Below are positions 8,178 to 15,498 of a stretch of DNA of 64,000 bases, piece by piece. This DNA comes from VRUE01 sp963699225. Lineage in GTDB: Bacteria > Actinomycetota > Thermoleophilia > Solirubrobacterales > 70-9. The stretch is taken from positions 2,542,001 through 2,606,000 of the forward strand of contig OY969423.1 of the NCBI GenBank assembly GCA_963699225.1. The letters run 5' to 3'. A model generated the notes under the pieces. It was given only the letters and a program-made list of their open reading frames with translations, did not search any database and had not been told where the DNA came from. Position numbers and translations under genes: made by a program. The stretch's first letter is position 1. Every line of letters begins with the position of its first letter.

Positions 8178-9035
8178 ATGAGTGAAAGCCCGCATTCGCG
8201 CATCTTCAGGGAGGGTTTGCTGGCCGGTGAGGTCTGCGTGGTCTCCGGCGCTGGCAGCGGCCTCGGGCGCGAGACCGCCCTCGAGCTCGCTCGGCTAGGC
8301 GCGATCGTGGTCGGCTGTGGCCGCCGCGAGGAGCCCCTGATCGAGACGGCCGAGCTGGCCGCCGGCCTGGCCGGATCCTTCACCCACGAAGCGATGGACA
8401 TCCGCGACGAGAAGGCCGTCGACGGCTTCTTCGACCGGGTGCTGGCCGATCACGGCCGGATCGACGTGCTGGTCAACAACGCCGGTGGCCAGTTCCTGGC
8501 GCCGGCCGAGTCGATCACGCCGAAAGGCTTCCGCACCGTGATCGAGCTCAACGTCGAGGGCACCTGGCTGATGACTCATGCGGCGGCGACCAAGGCCTTC
8601 ATCCCGCAGGGCGCCGGCAAGGTGCTCAGCGTCACCCTCTCGCCCCACAACGGGATGCCGGGGATGGTGCACTCGGGCGCTGCCCGCGCCGCGGTCGAGA
8701 ACATGATGCGGACGCTGGCGGTCGAGTGGGCCCGCTTTGGGATCAGGACCTGCGCCCTCGCCGCCGGCCAGTTCGCCACCGAGACGCTGCTGACCAAGTA
8801 TCCGCAGGTCGTCGTCGACAACCTCGAGCGCTCGATCCCGATCGGCCGCGCCGGCCGCGCCGAGGAGATGGCCTGGCTGGTCGCCTACCTGGCCTCGCCG
8901 GCAGGCGACTTCGTCTCGGGCACGACGATCACGATCGACGGCGCCCGCGACAACTGGGTCGGCCCCTGGCCGCCCGAGGCGATCGCCAGCGAGTCCGGCG
9001 ACCCGGTCGCCGAGGAGCGCCGCCCGAAGCCTTAG
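8178..9035 (+). CDS. Short-chain dehydrogenase resembling peroxisomal trans-2-enoyl-CoA reductase
   Basis: The 285-residue Rossmann enzyme has VSGAGSGLGRE for NADP(H) binding and VNNAGGQFLAPAES. At the usual catalytic YxxxK position it has HSGAARAA, so Tyr becomes Ser166 and Lys becomes Arg170. From memory, the HSGAARAG form and the NNxGGQFLxPAE block are hallmarks of mammalian PECR and related 2,4-dienoyl-CoA reductases, so the substitution is a family trait and not decay. The likely reaction is NADPH-dependent reduction of an enoyl-CoA. It is divergent from the MBL gene. Its stop overlaps the convergent nitroreductase-like gene by four bases. Confidence 0.8.
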   Translation: MSESPHSRIFREGLLAGEVCVVSGAGSGLGRETALELARLGAIVVGCGRREEPLIETAELAAGLAGSFTHEAMDIRDEKAVDGFFDRVLADHGRIDVLVNNAGGQFLAPAESITPKGFRTVIELNVEGTWLMTHAAATKAFIPQGAGKVLSVTLSPHNGMPGMVHSGAARAAVENMMRTLAVEWARFGIRTCALAAGQFATETLLTKYPQVVVDNLERSIPIGRAGRAEEMAWLVAYLASPAGDFVSGTTITIDGARDNWVGPWPPEAIASESGDPVAEERRPKP

Positions 9036-9436
9036 CTACGCGGCTCGAGGATGACCAGGGGGATTTCGCGACCCTTGCTGCGCACGGCGTAGTCCTCATA
9101 GCCGTGGTAGGCCTTGACCGCGATCGGCCAGAGGCGCTCGCGCTCCTCCGGCGTGGCGACGCGGGCCCGAACCTGAAGCTTGTGGGAAGCGACCTGGACC
9201 GTGGTGTCCGGATTGGCCTTGAGGTTGTGGTACCAGGCCGGGTGTTTGGGGAAGCCGCCCTTGGAGGCGACGATGACCAGGTCCTCGCCGTCCCGGAAGT
9301 AGAGCAGCGGCGAGGTGCGCTCGATGCCGCTCTTCGCTCCCTTGTGGTCGAGCAGCAGCATCTTGCCGGGGACGCCCGGGATCTTGTGCCCCAGGCGCCC
9401 GCCGGTTGCCTTGTAGAGCGCCGTATGGGCGCCCAT
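9032..9436 (-). CDS. Deazaflavin (F420)-dependent nitroreductase family protein
   Basis: The 134-residue protein fits the DDN/DUF385 split beta-barrel family, which uses F420H2 to reduce nitro compounds, quinones or enones. It shows the family sequence YKATGGRLGHKIPG, LLLDHKGAKSGIERTSPL, VASKGGFPKHPAWYHNLKAN and YEDYAVRSKGREIPLVILE. These correspond to the deazaflavin-phosphate loop and the WYxNL segment. The ATG at 9434-9436 is used, but the preceding codons (DRIWPATRRF) look family-like. The true N-terminus may lie slightly upstream at a non-ATG start. Its tail overlaps the convergent SDR gene. It probably follows the FabG-like SDR in one leftward unit. Confidence 0.8.
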   Translation of the reverse strand: MGAHTALYKATGGRLGHKIPGVPGKMLLLDHKGAKSGIERTSPLLYFRDGEDLVIVASKGGFPKHPAWYHNLKANPDTTVQVASHKLQVRARVATPEERERLWPIAVKAYHGYEDYAVRSKGREIPLVILEPRS

Positions 9437-9516
9437 GAAGCGGCGGGTGGCAGGCCAAATCCTGTCCGCGACGTCGAGGTATCGCGGAGGACGCCTGCCA
9501 CCTGTCGCTTGCGAGC

Positions 9517-10347
9517 TCAGGTGTACATCCCCCCGAACATGCCGCCGGTGACGTTGAGCACCTGGCCGTGCACGTAGTCGGCCAGCGGTGAGCAGAGGAA
9601 GAGGACCGGGGCCGAGGCCTCCTCGGGGGTGGCGGGACGACCGAGTGGGATGATCGCCGAGGCCATCGCCCGCATCTGCTCGGGGATGCCGAGCTCGATC
9701 TTCTCGCCGCCCGGAGCAGTCATCTCGCCGCCCTGCTCCTTGGCCGCGGTGAGGCGGGTTTCGACGAAGCCGAAGGCGACCGCGTTGACGTTGATCTTGA
9801 ACTGGCCCCACTCCTTGGCCAGCGTTTTGGTCAGGCCGACGACGCCCATCTTCGCCGCCGAGTAGTTGACCTGGCCGGCGTTGCCCATCATTCCCGAGGT
9901 CGAGGAGGTGTTGACGATCTTGCGGAAGACCTCCACGCCTTCGTTGCGCTCGGTCTTGGCCGCCTCGCGCCAGTGGGGCGCGAGCGCGCGGGCGACGCGG
10001 AAGGGCACGATCGTGTGGATGTCGAGCATCGCCTGGAACTGCTCGTCGGTCATCTTGTGGGCGACGCTGTCCCAGGTGTAGCCGGCGTTGTTGACGGCGA
10101 TGTCGACCGAGCCGAAGGCCTCGACCGCGGCCGCGACCAGCTGGTCTGCGGCGTCCGGCTTGGTCAGGTCGCCGGCGAAGACCGCGGTCTCGCCGTCGAT
10201 CTCGCTTGCAGCCTGTTCGGCGACGTCGGCGTCGAGGTCGTTGATCAGCACCTTGGCGCCCTCGCGAACGAACATCTCGGCGGTCGCCCGGCCGATCCCG
10301 CGCGCCGATCCGGTGACGATCGCCGCTTTCCCGTCAAGAAGTCCCAT
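9517..10347 (-). CDS. SDR oxidoreductase, 3-oxoacyl reductase (FabG)-like
   Basis: The 276-residue classical SDR has TGSARGIGRAT for cofactor binding, LINDLDAD ending strand 2, NNAG, SSTSGMMGNAGQVNYSAAK with the complete Ser-Tyr-Lys set, and a C-terminal VLNVTGGMFGGMYT. An Asp-rich end of strand 2 favours NAD(H). A likely role is 3-hydroxyacyl-CoA or 3-oxoacyl interconversion. An insertion around residues 200-220 (MTAPGGEKIELGIPEQ) is longer than in housekeeping FabG, which argues for a specialised catabolic enzyme. The ATG has AAGGAG upstream. An operator-like TTGACTGGCCAGTCGG lies 69 bases upstream of the start. Confidence 0.85.
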   Translation of the reverse strand: MGLLDGKAAIVTGSARGIGRATAEMFVREGAKVLINDLDADVAEQAASEIDGETAVFAGDLTKPDAADQLVAAAVEAFGSVDIAVNNAGYTWDSVAHKMTDEQFQAMLDIHTIVPFRVARALAPHWREAAKTERNEGVEVFRKIVNTSSTSGMMGNAGQVNYSAAKMGVVGLTKTLAKEWGQFKINVNAVAFGFVETRLTAAKEQGGEMTAPGGEKIELGIPEQMRAMASAIIPLGRPATPEEASAPVLFLCSPLADYVHGQVLNVTGGMFGGMYT

Positions 10348-10415
10348 CAGTCGCTCTCTCCTTATGGATTCAGTGAAATTCGGCTCGGGAGGCTACAAGG
10401 AACCAACCGTCCTGG

Positions 10416-10431
10416 TTGACTGGCCAGTCGG
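10416..10431. promoter_or_regulatory. Operator-like site, weaker copy of the TTGACTG-N2-CAGTCAA element
   Basis: TTGACTGGCCAGTCGG shares the full left half and five of seven right-half bases with the perfect site at 44066-44081. Its core GACTGGCCAGTC is itself a 12-bp palindrome. It is in the upstream region of the leftward FabG-like gene (start 10347). Function is inferred from similarity to the other two sites. Confidence 0.45.
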
Positions 10432-10442
10432 GCGCCCTTCAC

Positions 10443-10494
10443 CGCTGAGTTTGAGGTTCGTACCCCTATGCGCCGACAAACCTCAAACTCAGCG
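10443..10494. repeat. Inverted repeat with 16-bp arms between two leftward genes
   Basis: Bases 10443-10458 and 10479-10494 are exact reverse complements around a 20-base loop. The right arm ends three bases before the GNAT gene stop codon (10498-10500 on the minus strand). The element could terminate or protect the GNAT transcript. It lacks a clear T-run on the minus strand. Confidence 0.55.
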
Positions 10495-10497
10495 TGC

Positions 10498-11286
10498 TCA
10501 GGGCACCGGGTACATCAGCATCTGGTACTCAAAGGCGGTCTCGTAGCCCATCGCCTCGTAGATCGGCTTGCCCATCGGCGAGGCCTGCAGCGAGGCGACG
10601 TCGGCGCCGAGGTCGAAGCCGGCGTTGGTCGCGCCCACGGTCACCGCCCGGCCGATTCCCTTGCCGCGCGCCTGCTCGAGGCTGCCGACCCAGTAGATGC
10701 CGGCGACCCCGTGGCTGACCATCGTCATCGCGATGCCGACCGGCTCGCCGTCGAGCAAGGCGAGGAAGGCGACGACGTTCTCGGCGAGCAGGCCGGCGTG
10801 GTTGGTGTAGCCCGTGAAGACCTCGGGCGGGAAGCCGATGCTCCCGTAGGAGGCGATCGCCACGCGCCAGAAATCGGGCGCCTGCTCGACCTTGGTCAGC
10901 CGGCGCAGCTCGACTCCGGAGGGCAGCTCGGGCGGCTCCAGTTTCTCCCCGAGCGTCATCTCCGGCATTGCGTAGACGAGCTGGAGGCCGGCCGCCTCGG
11001 CAGCGGCGACGAGATCGCGGTCCTCCGCCTGGCCGCCTCGCGCCCAAACGCTGAAGCCACGCCCCCGAGCGGTAAAGAACTCTTTCGCCCGGGCGACGAA
11101 CTCATCCGCGTCGACGTCGTTGTCGCGACGGAAGGCGCCGTTGGAGATCACCGGGTGGGTGGAGCTGCCGGCGCCGAAGAGCCAGCCCGGCTCGGCCTCG
11201 ATCGCGGCGCCCGGGTCGAGCTCGAAGAACTGGCGCGAGCTGTCGAGGAGGTTGAGGTGGGAGCGCTGCAGCGCGTTAGCGGCCAA
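10498..11286 (-). CDS. GNAT family N-acetyltransferase
   Basis: The approximately 262-residue protein has a C-terminal GNAT fold: LALLDGEPVGIAMT, then GIYWVGSLEQARGKGIGRAVT. The latter contains the acetyl-CoA pyrophosphate loop (Q/RxxGxG/A as QARGKGIG). It ends with PIYEAMGYETAFEYQMLMYP, the usual last strand. Residues 1-120 form a divergent N-terminal half, possibly a second degenerate GNAT domain. The best start is a TTG at 11284-11286 that overlaps the end of the VOC gene and implies coupling. A nearby CTG at 11271 is an alternative. The acceptor substrate is unknown. Confidence 0.75.
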   Translation of the reverse strand: MAANALQRSHLNLLDSSRQFFELDPGAAIEAEPGWLFGAGSSTHPVISNGAFRRDNDVDADEFVARAKEFFTARGRGFSVWARGGQAEDRDLVAAAEAAGLQLVYAMPEMTLGEKLEPPELPSGVELRRLTKVEQAPDFWRVAIASYGSIGFPPEVFTGYTNHAGLLAENVVAFLALLDGEPVGIAMTMVSHGVAGIYWVGSLEQARGKGIGRAVTVGATNAGFDLGADVASLQASPMGKPIYEAMGYETAFEYQMLMYPVP

Positions 11287-11698
11287 GCTCGATGCCGCCG
11301 CTCTCGGTGACAGTCCAGTGCGGGTTGTGGGCGACCTCCCAAGGATGGCCGTCGGGGTCGATGAAGACCCCGCTGTAGCCGCCCCAGAAGGTCTCGGCCG
11401 GCTCGCGCCCGATCGTCGCCCCGGCGCTCCGCGCTTCCTCGATCGTCGCGTCGACCTCGGCGGGCGAGCCGAAGTTGAGCGCAAGGGTCACGCCACCCCA
11501 GCCACCGCCATCGGCGACCTCGCTGTCCTCGGCCAGGCGCGCCCGGTCCCAGAGGGCGAGGACCATCTCGCCGGTTTGGAAGAAGACGACGTCGTCGTCC
11601 GGCGCCGCGCCGGTGCTCCGGCCAAGCGCCTCGTAGAAGCGGCGCGCCCGCCCGAGGTCACCCACGCCGAGGGTGATCAGGTTGACGCGCTGCTTCAC
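11276..11698 (-). CDS. VOC (glyoxalase/bleomycin-resistance fold) family protein
   Basis: This 140-residue protein has the vicinal oxygen chelate layout: VNLITLGVGDLGRARRFYEALG at the start, then VVFFQTGEMVLALWDR, and YSGVFIDPDGHPWEVAHNP near the end. It contains the usual FxDPDGxxxEV signature with the metal Glu. It appears to be one beta-alpha-beta pair per half, acting as a dimer or small monomer. No substrate can be assigned. It is a GTG start seven bases after the DUF4234 gene, and its 3' end overlaps the GNAT gene, so the three genes likely share a transcript. Confidence 0.8.
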   Translation of the reverse strand: MKQRVNLITLGVGDLGRARRFYEALGRSTGAAPDDDVVFFQTGEMVLALWDRARLAEDSEVADGGGWGGVTLALNFGSPAEVDATIEEARSAGATIGREPAETFWGGYSGVFIDPDGHPWEVAHNPHWTVTESGGIELGR

Positions 11699-11705
11699 GG
11701 GCGGT

Positions 11706-12227
11706 TCAGGCCGTGGGCCCCGCGGGCGGCGGATCGCCGGCGGGCGGCTCGGTCGCCTGCGGCTGCTCGGGCAGCGGCGGGGGGAGTGGATCGGCGGGGG
11801 CGGGGGGTGCCAGTTCGCCCTCGGCCGGATCGGCCTCGGCCTGCCAGACCTTGTTCAACTCGGACTGGACGTAGAACCACAGCGCGGGCGAGATGACCAG
11901 GTAGAGGATGATCGCGATCCAGCCGTTGAGCGGCGTCTGTCCGGCGACCTTCGAGGCGCCCATCACGCGCTTGGTCCCGCGCCAGTAGGTGATCAGGGCG
12001 GGCACGATGATCAGGCCGCCTGGGAAGAGGGCTAGCACCGAGTTGGTCGGGTTCTGGCCGAGGTCGTAGCCCTTGGCCTTGCCGTAGTCGCGCAGCTCGC
12101 GATTGATCTTGTACCACCAGACCAGGTGATAGATGCCAAGTGTGATGATCGGCAACAGCGCCGCTGCCCAGGGGCTGCGGATCTTTACTTTGTCGCCGCT
12201 CTCCCTGAGCTGCATTTCGTAAGCCAT
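11706..12227 (-). CDS. DUF4234 family membrane protein with Pro-rich tail
   Basis: The 173-residue membrane protein contains KIRSPWAAALLPIITLGIYHLVWWYKINRELRDYG near residues 14-48, the hallmark of DUF4234. Three hydrophobic helices are visible at about 20-38, 62-82 and 102-120. The last 50 residues are rich in Pro, Ala and Glu and probably disordered. The function of the family is unknown. The ATG is preceded by GAGGG. It heads a possible leftward operon with the VOC and GNAT genes. Confidence 0.75.
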   Translation of the reverse strand: MAYEMQLRESGDKVKIRSPWAAALLPIITLGIYHLVWWYKINRELRDYGKAKGYDLGQNPTNSVLALFPGGLIIVPALITYWRGTKRVMGASKVAGQTPLNGWIAIILYLVISPALWFYVQSELNKVWQAEADPAEGELAPPAPADPLPPPLPEQPQATEPPAGDPPPAGPTA

Positions 12228-12337
12228 GTAACCCTCGTTTCTCCCCGCGTCGAATAGGTCGCGGAGACCCTACTCGACGTTTCGCGCGAAATTCACCACC
12301 CCCACATTTGCGGACTAAGCTTCAAACCTACGTTCAG

Positions 12338-12721
12338 ATGACCGTTAACCAGACCGAAGAGATTCTGCGATCCGCCTACCGGACTTTCAATGCTCGCGAC
12401 GTCGACGCGGCGCTGGAGTTGATGCACGCCGAGGTCGATTGGCCGAACGCTTGGGAGGGAGGTCGCGTCGTTGGGCGGGTCGCCGTGGGCGATTACTGGC
12501 GCCGCCAGTTCGAATCGATCTCGAGTCAGGTGGAGCCCGAGGCGTTCGATCATCTGGCGAACGGTGAAGTGAGCGTCCTGGTCAACCAGACGGTCCATGA
12601 CGCGAAGAGCGGCGAGAAGCTCTCGGAGGGCACGGTGCGCCACCGCTACCGGCTCGAGGACGGCCTGATCGTGTGGATGGACGTCGAGGAGGACACGGCG
12701 TCGCAGTCCGCGGGCGCTTAG
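12338..12721 (+). CDS. NTF2-like/SnoaL-like small protein
   Basis: The 127-residue protein has the cone-shaped NTF2-like pattern. An N-terminal helix EEILRSAYRTFNARDVDAALELM is followed by HAEVDWPNAWEGGRVVGRVAVGDYWRRQF and a strand-rich second half ending in HRYRLEDGLIVWMDVEED. Such proteins may be isomerases or binding proteins, and active-site residues cannot be assigned. The ATG at 12338 is chosen because the homology begins there. Four bases overlap the convergent SixA gene. Confidence 0.7.
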   Translation: MTVNQTEEILRSAYRTFNARDVDAALELMHAEVDWPNAWEGGRVVGRVAVGDYWRRQFESISSQVEPEAFDHLANGEVSVLVNQTVHDAKSGEKLSEGTVRHRYRLEDGLIVWMDVEEDTASQSAGA

Positions 12722-13152
12722 GCGCCGGCGATCGCCGCCAGGTCCTTGGGCCTGAGCAGGGCGACCAAGGTGCTGCCGTCGACGATGGCGAGGCCGCCCT
12801 TGCGCAGCTTTGCATTGGCGCCGGTGAGGCGCGCCACCTCGCTCGAGAAGTCGGGCTCGTGGCCGACGAGGAGGGCGTCGCCGCGGCCGGCGGCCAGGGT
12901 CGTGGAGTCGAAGGGGCCGCCTCGCAGATCCTCGGCGATCTCCAACTCGAGGTCGAGCGCCTCGCAGGCCAGCTTGGCGGTGTCGGCTGCCCGCACCTTC
13001 GGGCTGGTCAGGCAGATATCGGGCTTAGCCGCGAGTGCTGCCAGCGCTCGTCCGGCCGCCTCGGCCTGACGCTCGCCCTTGAGGGTCAGTCGCCGCGCCG
13101 CGTCGTCGCCGAGGCCTTCCTCGGCATCGCCGTGCCTGAGCAGGTAGATCAT
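12718..13152 (-). CDS. Histidine phosphatase superfamily protein, SixA-like
   Basis: The 144-residue protein begins MIYLLRHGDAEEG, containing the RHG phospho-acceptor motif. It continues with ARRLTLKGERQAEAAGRALAAL, LTSPKVRAADTAKL and VGHEPDFSSEVARL, where the second catalytic His lies. This short form without a long insertion matches SixA phosphohistidine phosphatases, which act on phosphohistidine proteins in the cytosol. The ATG is very close to a GGGGAG sequence, so initiation may be unusual, but no better start exists. It is convergent with the NTF2-like gene. Confidence 0.82.
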   Translation of the reverse strand: MIYLLRHGDAEEGLGDDAARRLTLKGERQAEAAGRALAALAAKPDICLTSPKVRAADTAKLACEALDLELEIAEDLRGGPFDSTTLAAGRGDALLVGHEPDFSSEVARLTGANAKLRKGGLAIVDGSTLVALLRPKDLAAIAGA

Positions 13153-13205
13153 CTCCCCGATGCTATGAAGTTGGGCCCACCGGGTGCTCTGCCTATGCTC
13201 GGGGT

Positions 13206-14003
13206 CTGACCCTTCGTCGCTCAGCCGCCGCCGCACTCGTCGCCTGCCTGGCCCTGCTCTTTTGTGACTCGGCCCTTGCCCGCTGGCACCCGGCTCCAAC
13301 CACGCAACCCTGGCAGTGGCAACTGCAGGGCAAGATCGACACCGGTGTCGACGCCAGCGTCTACGACGTCGACGGCTTTGAAACGCCGGCGAGCGTCGTG
13401 CGGAAGCTGCACCAGCAGGGCCGGCACGTCGTCTGTTACCTCGATGTCGGCAGCTGGGAGAGCTACCGGCCGGATGCCGACTCGTTTCCTCACTCGGTAA
13501 TCGGCCGCGTCTACGAAGGCTTCCCGGACGAGCGCTGGCTCGATGTCCGTCGCTTTCACCTCTTTGCCAAGCCGCTCGAGCGGCGCTTCGACATCTGCGC
13601 CCGCAAGGGTTTCGACGCGGTCGAGCCGGACAACATCGCCGGCTGGGAAAACAAGACGGGCTTCCCGATCGGCGCCGGCGCGCAGCTGCGCTTCAACCGC
13701 TGGGTGGCGCGGCAGGTCCACGCCCGCGGGATGGCGGTGGCGCTGAAGAACGACGGCGGTCAGGTGGAGCAGCTGCTCGGCAGCTTCGACTTCGCGATCG
13801 TCGAGGAGTGCTTCCAGTACGACGAATGCGGAACCTATGAGCCCTTCGTCAAGGCCGGCAAGGCGGTCTTCGAGGCCGAGTACGAACTCGAACCTCCGGC
13901 CTATTGCGACGCCGCGGCAAGCCTCGGCTTCAGTGCGATCGGCAAGTCATACGACCTCTTCGCCCAGCCCTGGCGAACATGTCCGGCGAGCGGTGCGCCC
14001 TAG
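13206..14003 (+). CDS. Secreted GH114-type (endo-alpha-1,4-polygalactosaminidase-like) glycosidase, apparent CTG start
   Basis: The mature region is a TIM barrel of the GH114/TM1410 type: WQWQLQGKI, VYDVDGF, GRHVVCYLDVGSWESYRPD, FDAVEPDNIAGWEN, VALKNDGG and FAIVEECFQYDEC. Acidic residues in DVGSWE and VEPDN are candidate catalytic residues. The family cleaves galactosamine-containing polysaccharides. An ATG or GTG start would begin inside the barrel. In-frame sequence from a CTG at 13206 encodes a good signal peptide (LTLRRSAAALVACLALLF then SALA) ahead of the barrel. I therefore take CTG as the start, giving about 265 residues. It is convergent with the following MBL gene by four bases. Confidence 0.75.
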   Translation: MTLRRSAAAALVACLALLFCDSALARWHPAPTTQPWQWQLQGKIDTGVDASVYDVDGFETPASVVRKLHQQGRHVVCYLDVGSWESYRPDADSFPHSVIGRVYEGFPDERWLDVRRFHLFAKPLERRFDICARKGFDAVEPDNIAGWENKTGFPIGAGAQLRFNRWVARQVHARGMAVALKNDGGQVEQLLGSFDFAIVEECFQYDECGTYEPFVKAGKAVFEAEYELEPPAYCDAAASLGFSAIGKSYDLFAQPWRTCPASGAP

Positions 14004-14602
14004 CCCGCGCGGCCGTTGGTGAAGGCCTGCAGCGCCGGGCGCCCGCCGCCGACTAACGGGTCGCCGTGGGCAAAGAGGAGGTGCTCGAAGCGCTCGTCGA
14101 GGAATCCCTTGCAGTGGGCAAGGATCTTCGCCTTGACCGCCTCGGGGTCATCGCCGATCAGGCCGTCGGAGACGAAGCCGAGCGAGCCGCGGTTGACGAC
14201 GCTGTCGGCGAAGAGAAGCGCGCCACCGCCCTGCTCGATGCGCAGCACCGTGTCATCGAGCGAGATCGCGTCCATCTCGAGCGCGACGACGTCGTCGGCG
14301 AGCTGGTCGCCAAATGCGAACCCCTCGACGTTGGGGCCGTCCTCGAACTCATAGAGCCCGGACTCGTGGCAGAGGATCGGGCAGCCGAAGCGCTCCGCGA
14401 TCTCGGGCGCCTGGCGCAGGTGGTGGCGGGTCGAGAGCACGATCCGCTCGACCCCGCGCCCGTCGAACCACTCGATCCCCTCGTCCGGCAGCAGTGGATC
14501 GATCGCCGTGCCCGAGCCGGCGACGAAGTGGCACCCCGCCTCGGAGCCGGTGCTGGGATGGACTGCCTTCCAGTGGAAGACGCCCTCGATGATCTCCTCC
14601 AT
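14000..14602 (-). CDS. MBL-fold protein with degenerate metal motif
   Basis: The 200-residue protein has the MBL start pattern EEIIEGVFHW, then GSGTAIDPLLPDEG, and a strand-loop LSTRHHLRQA where HxHxDH would be. The first and later metal residues are partly replaced, though HH is kept. LLFADSVVN and LLFAHGDPLVGGG match the positions of the bridging Asp and last His. It may bind one metal or have lost hydrolase activity. It follows a small group of MBL-like proteins often annotated as hydrolases. It is divergent from the 49-residue membrane protein gene. Confidence 0.7.
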   Translation of the reverse strand: MEEIIEGVFHWKAVHPSTGSEAGCHFVAGSGTAIDPLLPDEGIEWFDGRGVERIVLSTRHHLRQAPEIAERFGCPILCHESGLYEFEDGPNVEGFAFGDQLADDVVALEMDAISLDDTVLRIEQGGGALLFADSVVNRGSLGFVSDGLIGDDPEAVKAKILAHCKGFLDERFEHLLFAHGDPLVGGGRPALQAFTNGRAG

Positions 14603-14647
14603 GGCGGGCTCCTACCCCGTTGACCCGCGCCTCTACCATCGGGCTCG

Positions 14648-14797
14648 ATGCCGTACGCGATCGGGGGGATCTGGGCGACGAAGCATCTGGCCGAAGGCGG
14701 CCTGGTGGTCGTGCTCGCCGCCTTCGCGATCGTCGCCCTGGTGATCTATTGGCCGCGCTTCACCGATTGGATCGAGCGACGCTGGAACTCGCGCTGA
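14648..14797 (+). CDS. Small single-pass membrane protein (49 residues)
   Basis: An ATG at 14648 opens a 49-residue frame, MPYAIGGIWATKHLAEGG followed by a hydrophobic segment (VVVLAAFAIVALVIYW) and a charged tail RFTDWIERRW. The segment is a plausible membrane helix with an aromatic belt. The last 52 bases overlap the end of the convergent peptidoglycan amidase gene on the other strand. No family is recognised and no strong ribosome site is visible, so it may be spurious. Confidence 0.4.
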   Translation: MPYAIGGIWATKHLAEGGLVVVLAAFAIVALVIYWPRFTDWIERRWNSR

Positions 14798-15498
14798 GCG
14801 GTGGGAGTGCAGCCGCCCAGATGACCTAGACGCTTGCGGTAGATCTGCATCGAGGCGTGTCGCCAATCTCCATGCGTCTGACCGCGCAGGCTCGCGACCC
14901 GCTCGCGGTGGTAGGGGGAGGAGAGGCTCTCGGCGTGGCCGATCACGTTGCGCAGCTTGATCTGGAAGCGACAGCGCAAGTAGTGGGTCAGCGCCAGCGA
15001 AGCGCGCATCTCGTGCGGGTTGCCGAGCACTTCCGCGTCGCTGAAGCCGGTGTGCTCGATCCCGATCGAGGTCCAGTTGAGCCCGACTGTGTGCCGGCAG
15101 CGAATCCGGGTCGAGACCAGCTGGTAGATCCGCCCCGATCCCGAGACGACGAAGTGCGAGCAGACGTTGGGCAGCTCGTGCAGCTCCGGATCCGGATGGT
15201 CGGGCGCGAAGGTGTTGTAGACCGAGGCGGCGGTCCCGGCTTCGGCCCAGTGCTCGACGATCACCCGCGGGTGCTTCAAGCGCCAGGTGTGTTCCCCGTA
15301 GTGCCGCTCCGAGTAGGCCGCCATCTGCCGCTTGCGCTTGGGGCCGAAGGGGATCAATCGTTTGATGATGTGCGGGCGCGGTGCGAGCGCGCCGTCGGCC
15401 GCCGTGCTCCGGCCGCTGGATCCGGACACCGCCGGCTGTGCGATCGCTCCACCGGCGAGGACGGTGAGCAGAACGAGGAGGCAAAAGCCGACCTTCAT
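14746..15498 (-). CDS. Secreted N-acetylmuramoyl-L-alanine amidase domain protein
   Basis: The 250-residue protein begins MKVGFCLLVLLTVLAGGAIA, a signal peptide. It then has an Amidase_2/PGRP-like domain: VIVEHWAEAG with the first zinc His, CSHFVVSGSGRIYQLV, RHTVGLNWTSIGIEHTG with the second ligand region, and NVIGHAESLSSPYH. The family cleaves the amide between MurNAc and the stem peptide. The start codon overlaps the TetR stop (ATGA), so it is translationally coupled to that regulator. A short decayed copy of part of this gene lies at 16633-16695. A role in wall remodelling is inferred. Confidence 0.82.
   Translation of the reverse strand: MKVGFCLLVLLTVLAGGAIAQPAVSGSSGRSTAADGALAPRPHIIKRLIPFGPKRKRQMAAYSERHYGEHTWRLKHPRVIVEHWAEAGTAASVYNTFAPDHPDPELHELPNVCSHFVVSGSGRIYQLVSTRIRCRHTVGLNWTSIGIEHTGFSDAEVLGNPHEMRASLALTHYLRCRFQIKLRNVIGHAESLSSPYHRERVASLRGQTHGDWRHASMQIYRKRLGHLGGCTPTAQREFQRRSIQSVKRGQ

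Noticed and set aside
7220..8401. 393-residue MBL protein
   Set aside because: The extra N-terminus would overlap the divergent SDR gene; homology begins at MKVSVEP at 8131.
8178..9035. SDR with destroyed catalytic site (pseudo-enzyme)
   Set aside because: Ser and Arg at the YxxxK positions are a known trait of the PECR-like family, so the enzyme is probably intact.
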